The position numbers were made by a program, and so were the translations under genes. A stretch of DNA of 64,000 nt from JAEUMG01 sp046349315 (GTDB taxonomy: Bacteria; Pseudomonadota; Alphaproteobacteria; Rhizobiales; Aestuariivirgaceae). The DNA lies in NCBI GenBank assembly GCA_046349315.1, contig JAXMCQ010000025.1, positions 22,507 to 86,506 on the forward strand, written 5' to 3'. A model generated the notes under the pieces. It made no database searches. It was given only the letters and a program-made list of their open reading frames with translations, and was not told the origin of the DNA. How positions within the stretch are numbered: position 1 is the stretch's first letter; every line of letters begins with the position of its first letter. This document shows positions 16,762 through 24,982 of this stretch, one piece after another.

Positions 16762-17082
16762 TCAGTCGTCGTTGTCATCGACATCCAGTGCGTCTTCCAT
16801 GGCTGCGAGTTGATCCTCGCGTTTCATGATTTCAGCATCCATCTGACAGTATTCCGCAAAAAGGCGCTCCATCGGCGTGGCGTGCGCCGGCTCTTCAGTC
16901 TTCACCCGCCATGTTTCGAGTTGGTCCTGAGCTTCTCTGGCGATTTCGCGGCGCTGCTCATCGCTGACTGATTCACCCTGCCCGCGCTGCTCGCACAGCA
17001 GCGTACAAATCTCGGCGAATTTTGCATCACGCCTCGCCACAAAGGCCTCGAGCTCGCTTCTCAGGATTTCAGGTGAAGTCAA
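16762..17082 (-). CDS. Hypothetical acidic helical protein
   Basis: About 106 residues from TTG 17082, which has GAGGGGGA upstream (a GTG at 17106 would add eight residues). It is rich in Glu, Gln and Arg and should be almost entirely alpha-helical or coiled-coil, with a highly acidic tail DALDVDDNDD. Three Cys are present. No motif recognised. It is one of three minus-strand hypothetical genes beside tRNA-Glu. Confidence 0.5.
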   Translation of the reverse strand: MTSPEILRSELEAFVARRDAKFAEICTLLCEQRGQGESVSDEQRREIAREAQDQLETWRVKTEEPAHATPMERLFAEYCQMDAEIMKREDQLAAMEDALDVDDNDD

Positions 17083-17149
17083 CGCGGTTCCCCCTCGGCA
17101 GGTCACACCTTCAGCAGTAACTGCACTTCTCAGAATACGCTTTCACAAC

Positions 17150-17515
17150 CTACCATAGGAGCTTTGCGCACAGAGACAAAACTACAACGCAAAACGCATA
17201 CAAAACGACCTGCCCGGAAGCGCCCTTGAATTTCATGCCGAGCGCCTCGAACTCCATCGGACCCTCAGACTGCCGCAGGAAAGTCACGATGCCAAAACTG
17301 ATCACGCAAATACCGATGAATCCTATCGTACCAATCAGATGATTTCTTATTTCGTCTTGCCAAAATGCAAATCCAGTATGAGCCAACAATAGAATGCAGA
17401 CGACACTGGCCATGATTGCCACTATTACGCTGATGACCAATGCAATCGTTCGCAGCACACGGCCATACTGCGTGTCCCAATCAGGTGGCAACTCACGCTT
17501 TTCCACTTTGCTCAC
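17150..17515 (-). CDS. Small hypothetical membrane protein
   Basis: A 121-residue protein with three predicted transmembrane segments: about residues 23-48, 60-82 and 102-120. The loop between the last two (SEGPMEFEALGMKFKGASG) is the type often seen in small phage- or island-borne membrane proteins that sense or shield the membrane. The start is GTG 17515. No family can be named. Base composition is visibly lower in GC than the flanking housekeeping genes. Confidence 0.55.
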   Translation of the reverse strand: MSKVEKRELPPDWDTQYGRVLRTIALVISVIVAIMASVVCILLLAHTGFAFWQDEIRNHLIGTIGFIGICVISFGIVTFLRQSEGPMEFEALGMKFKGASGQVVLYAFCVVVLSLCAKLLW

Positions 17516-17598
17516 CCCGGCATGCCTTCACGCTTCAGAATACTCTCATCCGCGGCGTAGGCTCACGCGCAAGCTTCAGCGCCTTTGACCTTCGATGG

Positions 17599-17826
17599 TC
17601 AGCGCGGTCCCCTCGCTCGCTTGGCAGTGGTGGGAGAAGCGTCTTTCTCTTCTTCCGATATTGCTTCGCGGATTGCCGCCAGCGCACTTTGAAAGGCGAC
17701 TAAGGTATCGGAGTTTGTGGGGTTTGCAGGATCGGCGCTCTTGACGATGAACTCTACGTATTTTCGGCGCGATTCGATGAACTTTGTTTCGGCTTTTCTT
17801 AAGAGGGCAACATGGTCTTTGGCCAT
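17599..17826 (-). CDS. Hypothetical protein
   Basis: A 75-residue helical protein from ATG 17826 with GGAG seven bases upstream. It starts MAKDHVALLRKAETKFIESR and ends with a basic tail (TTAKRARGPR). No motif recognised. The 250 bases between it and tRNA-Glu (17827-18076) contain no gene I can support. Confidence 0.5.
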   Translation of the reverse strand: MAKDHVALLRKAETKFIESRRKYVEFIVKSADPANPTNSDTLVAFQSALAAIREAISEEEKDASPTTAKRARGPR

Positions 17827-18076
17827 GACAATCTCCGTTGCGCTTGAAATGATTGCCTAACGCTTCCCATAGAGACCAGCCTCTAACAGGCGTCTTGTAT
17901 CACGCCGCAACGCCTGGCGAAGTTACTCGGGGATCGCCGGGCTCATTCAAGAGATACTGCAATCGCAGCCTAGCACAACCCGCCGGGTGGAGGGATAACA
18001 GCCTGCACAAGCGAGGCTTCAGCTAGGCGTAAAAAGCGCTACTGTGCGCCAGGCGGCTCTAATCTATTGATCTTGT

Positions 18077-18152
18077 TGGCGCTCCCTACGGGAATCGAAC
18101 CCGTGTTTCAGCCGTGAGAGGGCCGCGTCCTGGGCCGCTAGACGAAGGGAGC
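18077..18152 (-). tRNA. tRNA-Glu (anticodon CTC)
   Basis: On the minus strand a 76-base cloverleaf starts at 18152. The acceptor stem GCTCCCT pairs with AGGGAGC, the discriminator is G, and CCA is encoded. The anticodon loop CTCTCAC in a 5-base stem gives CTC, which reads GAG. The T-loop GGTTCGATTCC is canonical. Its 3' end faces the small hypothetical genes at 16.7-17.8 kb. Confidence 0.95.
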
Positions 18153-18223
18153 ACTGATCAGGAACGGCCCTCCTATATCGGCGGGCGGCGGAAAGCGCAA
18201 GTGAAGCTGCGGGGGAGCGGGCG

Positions 18224-18583
18224 CTAGGGCGATGGCACCCCGGGAGTGAGCCTGATCCGCGAGAGGATGATGCCTTTCTTGACGTCGACGACCACCAGCT
18301 CGTCCGCCCCGTTCTGCGTGAGCTGGATCACCGCCCGATCGCCATCGATGGTCGTCTGCGTGACCCGGGTCCCGGGCGCCGCCTGGATATCGACGAGGGC
18401 TGGTATGTTCGGATCGACTGGCGCCTTGCGCGTCGCCTTCCAGATGATGCCGCCGATGAGGCCGATAAGCATGAGCACGAGCAGGCCGCCCATGATATAG
18501 ACGGCTGCCTCGAGAAACTTGAGACCCGGCTGCTTCACTTCGACGGCCGGTCCGTTGCCCTCCCCGCCTATATTGTCGCTCAT
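18224..18583 (-). CDS. DUF6476-like single-pass membrane protein
   Basis: A 119-residue protein with one transmembrane helix at about residues 28-48 and a short periplasmic or cytoplasmic beta-rich domain after it (VTQTTIDGDRAVIQLTQNG, then VVDVKKGIILSRIRL). It resembles the small DUF6476 proteins found next to rluD in alphaproteobacteria. Role unknown. Its ATG at 18583 shares the tetranucleotide CATG with the divergent rluD start, so the two start codons overlap. Confidence 0.65.
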   Translation of the reverse strand: MSDNIGGEGNGPAVEVKQPGLKFLEAAVYIMGGLLVLMLIGLIGGIIWKATRKAPVDPNIPALVDIQAAPGTRVTQTTIDGDRAVIQLTQNGADELVVVDVKKGIILSRIRLTPGVPSP

Positions 18584-19589
18584 GAAATCTCCTTCGCCGC
18601 AATTGCTGACCGCGACCGTCGACGCTGAAAAGTCCGGCGAGCGCCTCGACCGCTTCCTCGCCGGTGCCTTCCCGGAGACGAGCCGCGCCCGCTTTCAGGC
18701 CCTTATTGCGGAGGGCCACGTCGCTGTCGAGGGGCAGCCGGTCCGCGAGACGCGCCGGAAGCTCAAGCCGGGCGAGACCGTCGCTGTCGAACTTCCTGCC
18801 GCTAAACCCGCCGAGCCAAGGGCCGAAGCGATCGACCTCGACATCGTCTATGAGGACGACGACCTCATCGTCATCGACAAGCCGGCGGGCCTCGTGGTGC
18901 ACCCGGCCGCCGGCCATGACAGCGGAACCCTCGTCAATGCGCTTCTCGCCCATTGCGGCGACAGCCTCTCCGGCATCGGCGGCATCAAGCGGCCTGGCAT
19001 CGTGCATCGCCTCGACAAGGAGACGAGCGGTCTCATGGTGATCGCCAAGACCGATCGCGCCCATCAGGGCTTGAGCGAGCAATTTGCAAGCCACGGCCGC
19101 GATGGCCGGCTCGAACGCGAATATCTTGCCATTGTCTGGCGCATCCCGGAGCGGCCGCGTGGCACGATCGACGCGCCGCTCGCGCGCTCGTCCCACAACA
19201 GGCAGAAGATCGCCGTTTCGAAGAGTTCTGCCGCACGCACCGCCATCACGCATTATGAAATCGAAGAGCAGTTCGGCGATGTTGCCTCGCTCATCCGCTG
19301 CCGCCTCGAAACCGGCCGCACGCATCAGATCCGCGTTCATCTTGCCCATATCGGGCACCCTGTTCTCGGCGATCCCGCTTACGGCAAGGGTTTCTCGGCA
19401 TCGCGCAGCGGCTTGACGGAGCAAGCCCGCGATGCGCTCGCCGCACTCGATCGCCAGGCCTTGCATGCGACGGTTCTGGGTTTCGATCATCCCTTGACGG
19501 GAAAACATTTGCGCTTCGAACGCGCACCGCCCGCCGATATGCAAATGCTCTTGGCAAGTTTGCGCGAACAAGCGCGCATCCGCGCTTGA
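18582..19589 (+). CDS. rluD: 23S rRNA pseudouridine synthase, RluD family
   Basis: A 335-residue pseudouridine synthase. An N-terminal S4-like RNA-binding domain (residues 15-75) precedes the catalytic RluA/RluD domain. The catalytic Asp is in HRLDKETSGLM near residue 138, and the RTHQIRVHLAHIGHP motif follows. RluD modifies uridines in helix 69 of 23S rRNA and assists 50S maturation. The start ATG 18582 overlaps the divergent DUF6476 start, so its promoter must lie inside that gene. The end is close to the next gene's promoter region. Confidence 0.92.
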   Translation: MKSPSPQLLTATVDAEKSGERLDRFLAGAFPETSRARFQALIAEGHVAVEGQPVRETRRKLKPGETVAVELPAAKPAEPRAEAIDLDIVYEDDDLIVIDKPAGLVVHPAAGHDSGTLVNALLAHCGDSLSGIGGIKRPGIVHRLDKETSGLMVIAKTDRAHQGLSEQFASHGRDGRLEREYLAIVWRIPERPRGTIDAPLARSSHNRQKIAVSKSSAARTAITHYEIEEQFGDVASLIRCRLETGRTHQIRVHLAHIGHPVLGDPAYGKGFSASRSGLTEQARDALAALDRQALHATVLGFDHPLTGKHLRFERAPPADMQMLLASLREQARIRA

Positions 19590-19647
19590 CAAGCCCGTTC
19601 CCGGGAGATGTTAGTGTCCCGTTCTGTGGGGCTCATGGGGGAACAAG

Positions 19648-20079
19648 ATGAAGCAGAATTTCACTTTTGCGAAAGCCGCGTTGGCGAGCGCACTACTTGT
19701 GTTTGGCGCGACGCAGCTCAACGCCAAGGGTGGCGATGTAGCCGCGGGGATAGCGATCGGCGCGGCCGCTGGCGCGGTTCTCGCCGCGGCTGCATCGGCA
19801 GCCAATGCCGATTGGGATTCCGATTATTATGATTACAGCTGGAACTACGACAAGTCGCAGAATGCGATCGCAGCCTGCATGCATAAGGCGGGCAAAGTCG
19901 CGTCAAAACGCGGCGCCTATCGCATCATCGCCGAGAAGCTCGATTACTTGAACAATCGCGGCGGCGGACAGTTCAAGGTCGGCTTGCGGATGAAGGCCAT
20001 CTATCGCTCAGGCGTCACTGTGCACTACGCAAAATGCACGGTTCAGAACGGCTGGATTTCCGCGTTCAAGATGAATTGA
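19648..20079 (+). CDS. Secreted hypothetical protein
   Basis: A 143-residue protein with a signal peptide (hydrophobic, ending near LNAKGG), then a second hydrophobic Ala/Gly stretch (residues 31-53) that could anchor the chain. The mature end carries a Tyr/Asp-rich segment DWDSDYYDYSWNYD and two Cys (ACMHKAG, YAKCTVQNG) that may pair. A terminal segment VHYAKCTVQNGWISAFKM is conserved-looking. No family recognised. Confidence 0.65.
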   Translation: MKQNFTFAKAALASALLVFGATQLNAKGGDVAAGIAIGAAAGAVLAAAASAANADWDSDYYDYSWNYDKSQNAIAACMHKAGKVASKRGAYRIIAEKLDYLNNRGGGQFKVGLRMKAIYRSGVTVHYAKCTVQNGWISAFKMN

Positions 20080-20095
20080 GTAACATCTGGTGACT

Positions 20096-20237
20096 CTTCC
20101 TCTCCCGCCTGCGGGAGAGGAAAGGGGCCCATTGCGAAGCAATGGGAATGGTGAGGGGAACTACAACATCCGCCCCCTCATCTCCCCCATGCCACTTCGT
20201 GTCATGGGGCCCCATCTTCTCCCGCAAGCGGGAGAAG
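20096..20237. repeat. GC-rich palindromic repeat
   Basis: CTCTCCCGCCTGCGGGAGAG forms a near-perfect palindrome at 20100-20119, followed by GAAGCAATGGGAATGGTGAG, and mirrored by CTTCTCCCGCAAGCGGGAGAAG near 20216-20237. It fills the gap between two convergent genes and may help end transcription. Confidence 0.7.
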
Positions 20238-20238
20238 A

Positions 20239-20886
20239 CTAAACAACGGGCGACACTCGCACTCCATATGCCGCGAGGAACGTCGCCACGCCGGCATTCA
20301 CCACGCGGTTGAGTTCCTCCGTTGCAATGGAATCGCTCACGTTGAACAAGAGCGGCTTGCTCGTCCCGCAATGGATGAGTTCCATCAACTGCCTGGCGGC
20401 CATCTCGGGATCTGACGCCTTCAATTCGCCCTGGCGGATCTTCTCCTCGATATAGGCGGTGATCCGCGCAATGCCGTAGCGGGGTCCCGCCTCGTAGAAC
20501 GCCCTGCCCGCTTGCGGAAATTTAGCCGAGGCCGCGATGATCATCCGGAAATAGGCGACCTGTTGGGGGTCGATCAGCATCTTGCCGAAACGCAAGCCGA
20601 TCTCGCGGAGCATGTCTTCGACAGGCCGGCTTTCATCGAGGATCTCAAAAAGCCGCTCAGCCTGGCCGCGACGGTCTTCGAAAATCAACGTCTCAAAAAG
20701 CTTTTCCTTGCTGGGAAAGTATGCATAGACGGTGCCTTTTGAGACGCCGGTGGCCCGGACGATATCGTTGACACTGGCACCGTCGAAGCCATGCTCCATG
20801 AAAACGCGGCGGGCACCGTCCATAATCTGCTGACGCTTCGCAGTGTGTTCCGCGCTGCTCTCAACTTCCACGGGAAGTGCCGTCAT
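20239..20886 (-). CDS. TetR-family repressor of the emrAB operon
   Basis: A 215-residue TetR protein. The N-terminal helix-turn-helix (about residues 24-60) reads GASVNDIVRATGVSKGTVYAYFPSKEKLF. The C-terminal domain is the ligand-binding core. It diverges from emrA. Two copies of a 14-base palindrome (GAACCG-AA-CGGTTC) lie between the two genes at 20962-20975 and 21015-21028, and are the obvious operators. Inducer unknown; a drug or other substrate of EmrAB is likely. Confidence 0.9.
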   Translation of the reverse strand: MTALPVEVESSAEHTAKRQQIMDGARRVFMEHGFDGASVNDIVRATGVSKGTVYAYFPSKEKLFETLIFEDRRGQAERLFEILDESRPVEDMLREIGLRFGKMLIDPQQVAYFRMIIAASAKFPQAGRAFYEAGPRYGIARITAYIEEKIRQGELKASDPEMAARQLMELIHCGTSKPLLFNVSDSIATEELNRVVNAGVATFLAAYGVRVSPVV

Positions 20887-20961
20887 CTCATCCTCCCAAC
20901 GCCTCTGCCTCGTCTAACGCCGCTATGCGTGCTTCGCAATTCTCAATCGACACTTTAGATT

Positions 20962-20975
20962 GAACCGAACGGTTC
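20962..20975. promoter_or_regulatory. Operator 1 for the TetR repressor
   Basis: GAACCGAACGGTTC is an inverted repeat of GAACCG/CGGTTC with a 2-base centre. An identical core occurs 53 bases away at 21015, on the other side of the emrA -35 element, so repressor bound here could block it. Confidence 0.8.
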
Positions 20976-20979
20976 GGTC

Positions 20980-21008
20980 TTGACTTAATAGGTCCGCGAC
21001 CGTAAATC
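20980..21008 (+). promoter_or_regulatory. Candidate sigma-70 promoter of emrA
   Basis: TTGACT (20980-20985) and TAAATC (21003-21008) are separated by 17 bases and lie between the two TetR operators. The emrA ATG follows 48 bases later, behind GAGGA. Confidence 0.65.
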
Positions 21009-21014
21009 AAGATC

Positions 21015-21028
21015 GAACCGAACGGTTC
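21015..21028. promoter_or_regulatory. Operator 2 for the TetR repressor
   Basis: A second GAACCGAACGGTTC palindrome, five helical turns from the first (53 bases centre to centre). It lies just downstream of the -10 element and would cover the emrA transcription start. Confidence 0.8.
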
Positions 21029-21055
21029 AGTCTTATTCCAAAGAGGAACCCCCCA

Positions 21056-22261
21056 ATGTCCCTCAGCGAAGCCAAGCAGCCCGAACTCTCACCCACTCCT
21101 GTTCAGGAGCTGCGCCCACAATTAAAGCTTGCCGAGCCTCCACAGGCCCGGCCAGAGGCCCCCGCTCCGGCGCCGGCTGCTCCCGCCGCCGCGCGCCGGC
21201 GGGGGCGCTCACCCATTCGGAAGCTGCTCTTGGGAGCCGGCCTCGTGGCGATTTTGGCCGCCGGTGGCTGGTATGGCGAGAATTGGTACACCACCGGCCG
21301 TTTCATAATCTCGACCGATGACGCTTATGTGCGCGCCGACACGTCCGCCTTGAGCGCCAAGGTGTCGGGCTATGTCGCCGACATCCCGGTCGCCGAAAAC
21401 ACGCTCGTCTCGGCCGGGACCACGATCCTCAAGATCGACGATGGTGACTTCAAGCTCGCTGTCTCCTCCGCCAAAGACCGCATCACCCTGCAGCAGGCGA
21501 CCATCGACCGCATTTCCCGCCAGGCCGAGGCCCAGCAGGCCGATATCGACTCGGCGCGCGCCAAGGTGACGATGGCCGAAGCGGATGCTCAGAATTACGC
21601 CTCGATCCTCGAGCGCCAGAAGACGCTCGCCAAGAAGGACTTTGCCAGCACCCAGGCCGTCGACCAGGCGCAAGCCAATCGTGATCGTGCAGCGGCCGGT
21701 GTCACCTCCGCCAAGGCCGATCTTGCCGCCGCCGAGGCAGACTACCAAGTGATCCAAGCCGAGGGCCAGGAAGCTCGCGCCACGCTCGCCCAATTCAACA
21801 CCGAATTGGCGCGCGCTGAGCGCGATCTTGGCTTCACCGAGATCAAGGCGCCGTTCGACGGCATCATTGCCAATCGCGCGGTCGAACCCGGCCAGTTCGT
21901 GCAAACCGGCCAGCGCCTGATGGCGCTCGTCCCGGTTTCCAGCGCCTATATCGAGGCTAATCTCAAGGAAACGCAATTGGCCGACGTGCATCCCGGCCAG
22001 AAGGCCGAGATTTCGGTCGATGCTTGGGACGGCGCCACGATCACCGGCACAGTCGACAGCATTTCCCCGGCCTCGGGCGCGGAATTCTCGCTGCTGCCGC
22101 CCGAGAACGCGACGGGTAACTTCACCAAGATCACCCAGCGCGTGCCGGTCCGCATCAAGATCGCCAGCCAGGATGCCGCGCGGCTTCGCGCCGGCCTCTC
22201 CGTCGTCGTCGATATCGATACCCGTCAACCCAAGGGAAGCGCGACTGCCGCGCTCGACTAG
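21056..22261 (+). CDS. emrA: HlyD/EmrA-family membrane fusion protein
   Basis: A 401-residue periplasmic adaptor. After a Pro/Ala-rich cytoplasmic N-terminus, a basic patch (ARRRGRSPIRK) and one membrane helix (about 58-74) comes the lipoyl/barrel-sandwich domain (STDDAYVRADTSALSAKVSGYV), a long alpha-hairpin rich in Ala/Gln/Asp (130-250), the return half of the lipoyl domain (FTEIKAPFDGIIANR), and a beta-barrel. It links the inner-membrane EmrB pump to an outer-membrane channel. Start ATG 21056 with GAGGA upstream. Regulated by the divergent TetR. Confidence 0.93.
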   Translation: MSLSEAKQPELSPTPVQELRPQLKLAEPPQARPEAPAPAPAAPAAARRRGRSPIRKLLLGAGLVAILAAGGWYGENWYTTGRFIISTDDAYVRADTSALSAKVSGYVADIPVAENTLVSAGTTILKIDDGDFKLAVSSAKDRITLQQATIDRISRQAEAQQADIDSARAKVTMAEADAQNYASILERQKTLAKKDFASTQAVDQAQANRDRAAAGVTSAKADLAAAEADYQVIQAEGQEARATLAQFNTELARAERDLGFTEIKAPFDGIIANRAVEPGQFVQTGQRLMALVPVSSAYIEANLKETQLADVHPGQKAEISVDAWDGATITGTVDSISPASGAEFSLLPPENATGNFTKITQRVPVRIKIASQDAARLRAGLSVVVDIDTRQPKGSATAALD

Positions 22262-22270
22262 GCCGCCGCC

Positions 22271-23854
22271 ATGGCCGCTGCCACGACAACCATTGCCGCC
22301 CATGCTCCTCGCGCCGTCGCGAGCGGCTTCGAAACACGTCGGCTCATCGCGTTCATCGCGATGGTTTTCGGCATGTTCATGGCGATTTTGGACATCCAGA
22401 TCGTCTCGGCATCGCTGTCCGACATTCAGGCCGGCCTCTCGGCAAGCGTCGATGAAATCTCCTGGGTGCAGACGAGCTATCTCATCGCCGAAGTCATCAT
22501 GATCCCCTTGTCGGGGACGCTTTCCCGCATGATGTCGACGCGCATCCTGTTCACGCTGTCGGCCTCTGGTTTTACGCTTGCGAGCGTGCTCTGCGCGCAG
22601 GCGACGTCGATCAACGAAATGATCATATTCCGCGCCTTCCAGGGCTTCATTGGCGGCGCGATGATCCCGACGGTTTTTGCAGCCTCCTTCACGATTTTCC
22701 CGGCGAGCAAGCGCCCGATCATCACGCCCTTGATCGGCCTCATCGCCACGCTCGCACCGACCATCGGCCCAACAGTCGGCGGTTATCTGACCGATCTCTT
22801 CTCCTGGCACTGGCTGTTTCTCGTCAATGTCGGGCCAGGCATCGTCGTCGTAACGCTCGTCTGGTTCCTCGTCGATTTCGACGAGCCCGACTGGTCGCTG
22901 TTCAAGGGCTTCGACTGGCTGGGCCTTGCGGCAATGGCCGTGTTCCTCGGCACGGCCGAATATGTGCTTGAAGAAGGCCCGTCCAATGATTGGTTCGACG
23001 ATGCGGCGGTGAGCTATGCAGCAATTGCCTTCGTCGTCGGCATGGCCTTTTTCTTCTGGCGCACTTTCACCGCGCGCCAGCCGATCGTCGATCTCTCGGC
23101 TTTCGGCAATCGCAACTTCGCAACCGGCGCCTTCTTCTCATTCGTCATGGGCATTGGCCTCTACGGCCTCACCTATCTCTATCCGGTGTTTTTGAGCCGG
23201 GTGCGCGGCTATTCCTCGATGATGATCGGCGAGACGATGTTCGTCACCGGCATCGCCATGTTCATCGCCGCGCCGATCGTCGGCCGCCTTTCGACGAAAG
23301 TCGATCCGCGCATCATGATGGCGCTCGGCTTTGGCGGCTTTGCGCTCGGCACCTGGCAGGCCTCCTTCGTCACCAAGGACTGGTCGTTCAACGAGCTTCT
23401 GGTGCCGCAGATCCTGCGCGGCTTCTGCCTGATGCTGTGCATGGTGCCGATCACCAACGCGGCACTCGGCACATTGGCGCCCAACCGTATCAAAAATGCA
23501 TCCGGCCTTTTCAATTTGACCCGCAATCTTGGAGGTGCCGTCGGTCTCGCCTTGATCAATACGGTTCTCAATGATCGTATGGACCTGCATCTCCAGCGCC
23601 TGCGCGAGCAGGTCTCCTGGGGACGGGATGTGGCGGTCAATACGCTCAACACCATGACCCAGGCCTTCAGTCCGTTGGGCTCGGACGCCTCCAATGCGGC
23701 AGTGGCCCAGCTGGCGCGGATAGTCCGGCGCGAAGCGACGGTTATGGCGATCGGCGACGTCTTTCTTTTGCTGACGCTGCTATTTGCCGCGATCGTCGTG
23801 CTTACCCCCTTGATGCAGCGGCCAAAATCGGCCGCAGGCGGCTCTGTGCACTGA
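22271..23854 (+). CDS. emrB: EmrB/QacA-family MFS drug efflux pump (DHA2)
   Basis: A 527-residue proton-driven multidrug exporter with 14 hydrophobic segments. The helix 1 start MFGMFMAILDIQIVSASL is the DHA2 signature, and the helix 5 antiporter region GLIATLAPTIGPTVGGYLTD matches motif C. It begins 9 bases after emrA and forms the pump with EmrA. The C-terminal part is unusually polar (residues 430-480), as in other EmrB proteins. Confidence 0.93.
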   Translation: MAAATTTIAAHAPRAVASGFETRRLIAFIAMVFGMFMAILDIQIVSASLSDIQAGLSASVDEISWVQTSYLIAEVIMIPLSGTLSRMMSTRILFTLSASGFTLASVLCAQATSINEMIIFRAFQGFIGGAMIPTVFAASFTIFPASKRPIITPLIGLIATLAPTIGPTVGGYLTDLFSWHWLFLVNVGPGIVVVTLVWFLVDFDEPDWSLFKGFDWLGLAAMAVFLGTAEYVLEEGPSNDWFDDAAVSYAAIAFVVGMAFFFWRTFTARQPIVDLSAFGNRNFATGAFFSFVMGIGLYGLTYLYPVFLSRVRGYSSMMIGETMFVTGIAMFIAAPIVGRLSTKVDPRIMMALGFGGFALGTWQASFVTKDWSFNELLVPQILRGFCLMLCMVPITNAALGTLAPNRIKNASGLFNLTRNLGGAVGLALINTVLNDRMDLHLQRLREQVSWGRDVAVNTLNTMTQAFSPLGSDASNAAVAQLARIVRREATVMAIGDVFLLLTLLFAAIVVLTPLMQRPKSAAGGSVH

Positions 23855-23912
23855 ACCTGACACGAAACCCAAGGAGGTAAGCCGGGTTGGATAACGACAG
23901 AGTGACGAGGAA

Positions 23913-23940
23913 TTGAAATCGTAAAAGTTACAATTATGTT
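23913..23940 (+). promoter_or_regulatory. Candidate promoter of rpoH
   Basis: TTGAAA (23913-23918) and TATGTT (23935-23940) are spaced by 16 bases in the only AT-rich stretch between emrB and rpoH. It resembles a housekeeping promoter. No heat-shock consensus was found here. Confidence 0.4.
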
Positions 23941-24000
23941 AGTACGGGCGTTATTCGAGTTATGCTAGGTGCGGGGCATCCGCGCCAGAAGGGGTTAAAG

Positions 24001-24909
24001 ATGGCCCAGACTGTAAAAAGCTTGCCGGCAATTGCTTCGGGAGAGGCCGGCCTCTCGCGCTATCTCCAGCAGATTCGCCAGTTTCCGATGCTGGAGCCGA
24101 GCGAAGAATACATGCTCGCCAAGGCCTGGAAGGAGCATGGCGACAAGGAAGCAGCTCACAAGCTGATCACCAGCCATTTGCGTCTCGTGGCGAAGCTCGC
24201 CATGGGTTATCGCGGCTATGGCTTGCCGATTTCGGAAGTCATTTCCGAAGGCAATGTTGGCCTGATGCATGCGGTCAAGCGCTTTGAGCCCGACAAGGGT
24301 TTCAGGCTCGCAACCTATGCCATGTGGTGGATCAAAGCTTCGATCCAGGAATTCATCCTGCGCTCGTGGTCCCTCGTCAAAATGGGCACCACCGCCAGCC
24401 AGAAGAAGCTGTTCTTCAACCTGCGCAAGGTCAAGGGCCAGATCCAGGCCCTGGAAGAGGGCGACCTCAAGCCCGAGCAGGTCAAAGAGATCGCCAGGCG
24501 GCTCGCAGTCCCGGAAGAGGACGTCATCTCCATGAACCGGAGATTGTCGGGCGACGCCTCGCTCAACTCTCAGGTCCGTGCCGACAGCGAAGGCGAATGG
24601 ATGGACTGGCTCGTGGATGAATCCGACGACCAGGAAACCGCCCTTGCCAAGAGCGAAGAGAGCGAACAGCGCATGGGCATGCTCTCGGCCGCCATGGACA
24701 CGCTCAACGAGCGCGAGAAGCGCGTCTTCGAAGCACGCAGGCTCCGCGATGAGCCGGCGACGCTCGAAGAGCTTTCGCAGGAATTCGGCGTCTCCCGCGA
24801 GCGCATCCGCCAAATCGAGGTCCGCGCCTTCGAGAAGATCCAGAAAGCGGTCAAGAACGCCGCCCAGAAGGCCCTCCTCCCGCGCGCGGTCAGCGAAGCT
24901 TCGCTGTGA
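24001..24909 (+). CDS. rpoH: RNA polymerase heat-shock sigma factor RpoH
   Basis: A 302-residue group 3-type sigma factor that directs transcription of chaperone and protease genes. Region 1.2/2.1 starts near SRYLQQIRQFPMLEP; regions 2.2-2.4 include ISEGNVGLMHAVKRF and RLATYAMWWIKASIQEF. The RpoH box, QKKLFFNLR, lies at about residue 133 and is diagnostic of this subfamily. Region 4.2 reads LSQEFGVSRERIRQIEVRA. The start ATG 24001 gives MAQTVKSLP; an in-frame ATG 13 codons upstream is unlikely. Many alphaproteobacteria have two rpoH genes; only one is seen here. Confidence 0.95.
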   Translation: MAQTVKSLPAIASGEAGLSRYLQQIRQFPMLEPSEEYMLAKAWKEHGDKEAAHKLITSHLRLVAKLAMGYRGYGLPISEVISEGNVGLMHAVKRFEPDKGFRLATYAMWWIKASIQEFILRSWSLVKMGTTASQKKLFFNLRKVKGQIQALEEGDLKPEQVKEIARRLAVPEEDVISMNRRLSGDASLNSQVRADSEGEWMDWLVDESDDQETALAKSEESEQRMGMLSAAMDTLNEREKRVFEARRLRDEPATLEELSQEFGVSRERIRQIEVRAFEKIQKAVKNAAQKALLPRAVSEASL

Positions 24910-24982
24910 GACGAGCTAAGAAGGTTGAGTATGCGGCCGCGCGAAAGTGTGGCCGCGTGCCTCCCCCAAACGGCGAAAGCAT

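Noticed and set aside
18138..19592. A 484-residue minus-strand open frame over rluD
   Set aside because: Antisense to a clear RluD protein; contains no recognisable domain and runs through the DUF6476 gene and the tRNA.
21209..22810. A 533-residue open frame on the minus strand across emrA and emrB
   Set aside because: It is the antisense shadow of two well-supported plus-strand genes, has the Arg/Gly/Asp-rich composition typical of GC-rich antisense frames, and no start signal.
24910..24962. GCGGCC / GGCCGC hairpin after rpoH as a terminator
   Set aside because: The stem is short and no T-tract follows; not enough to call a terminator.
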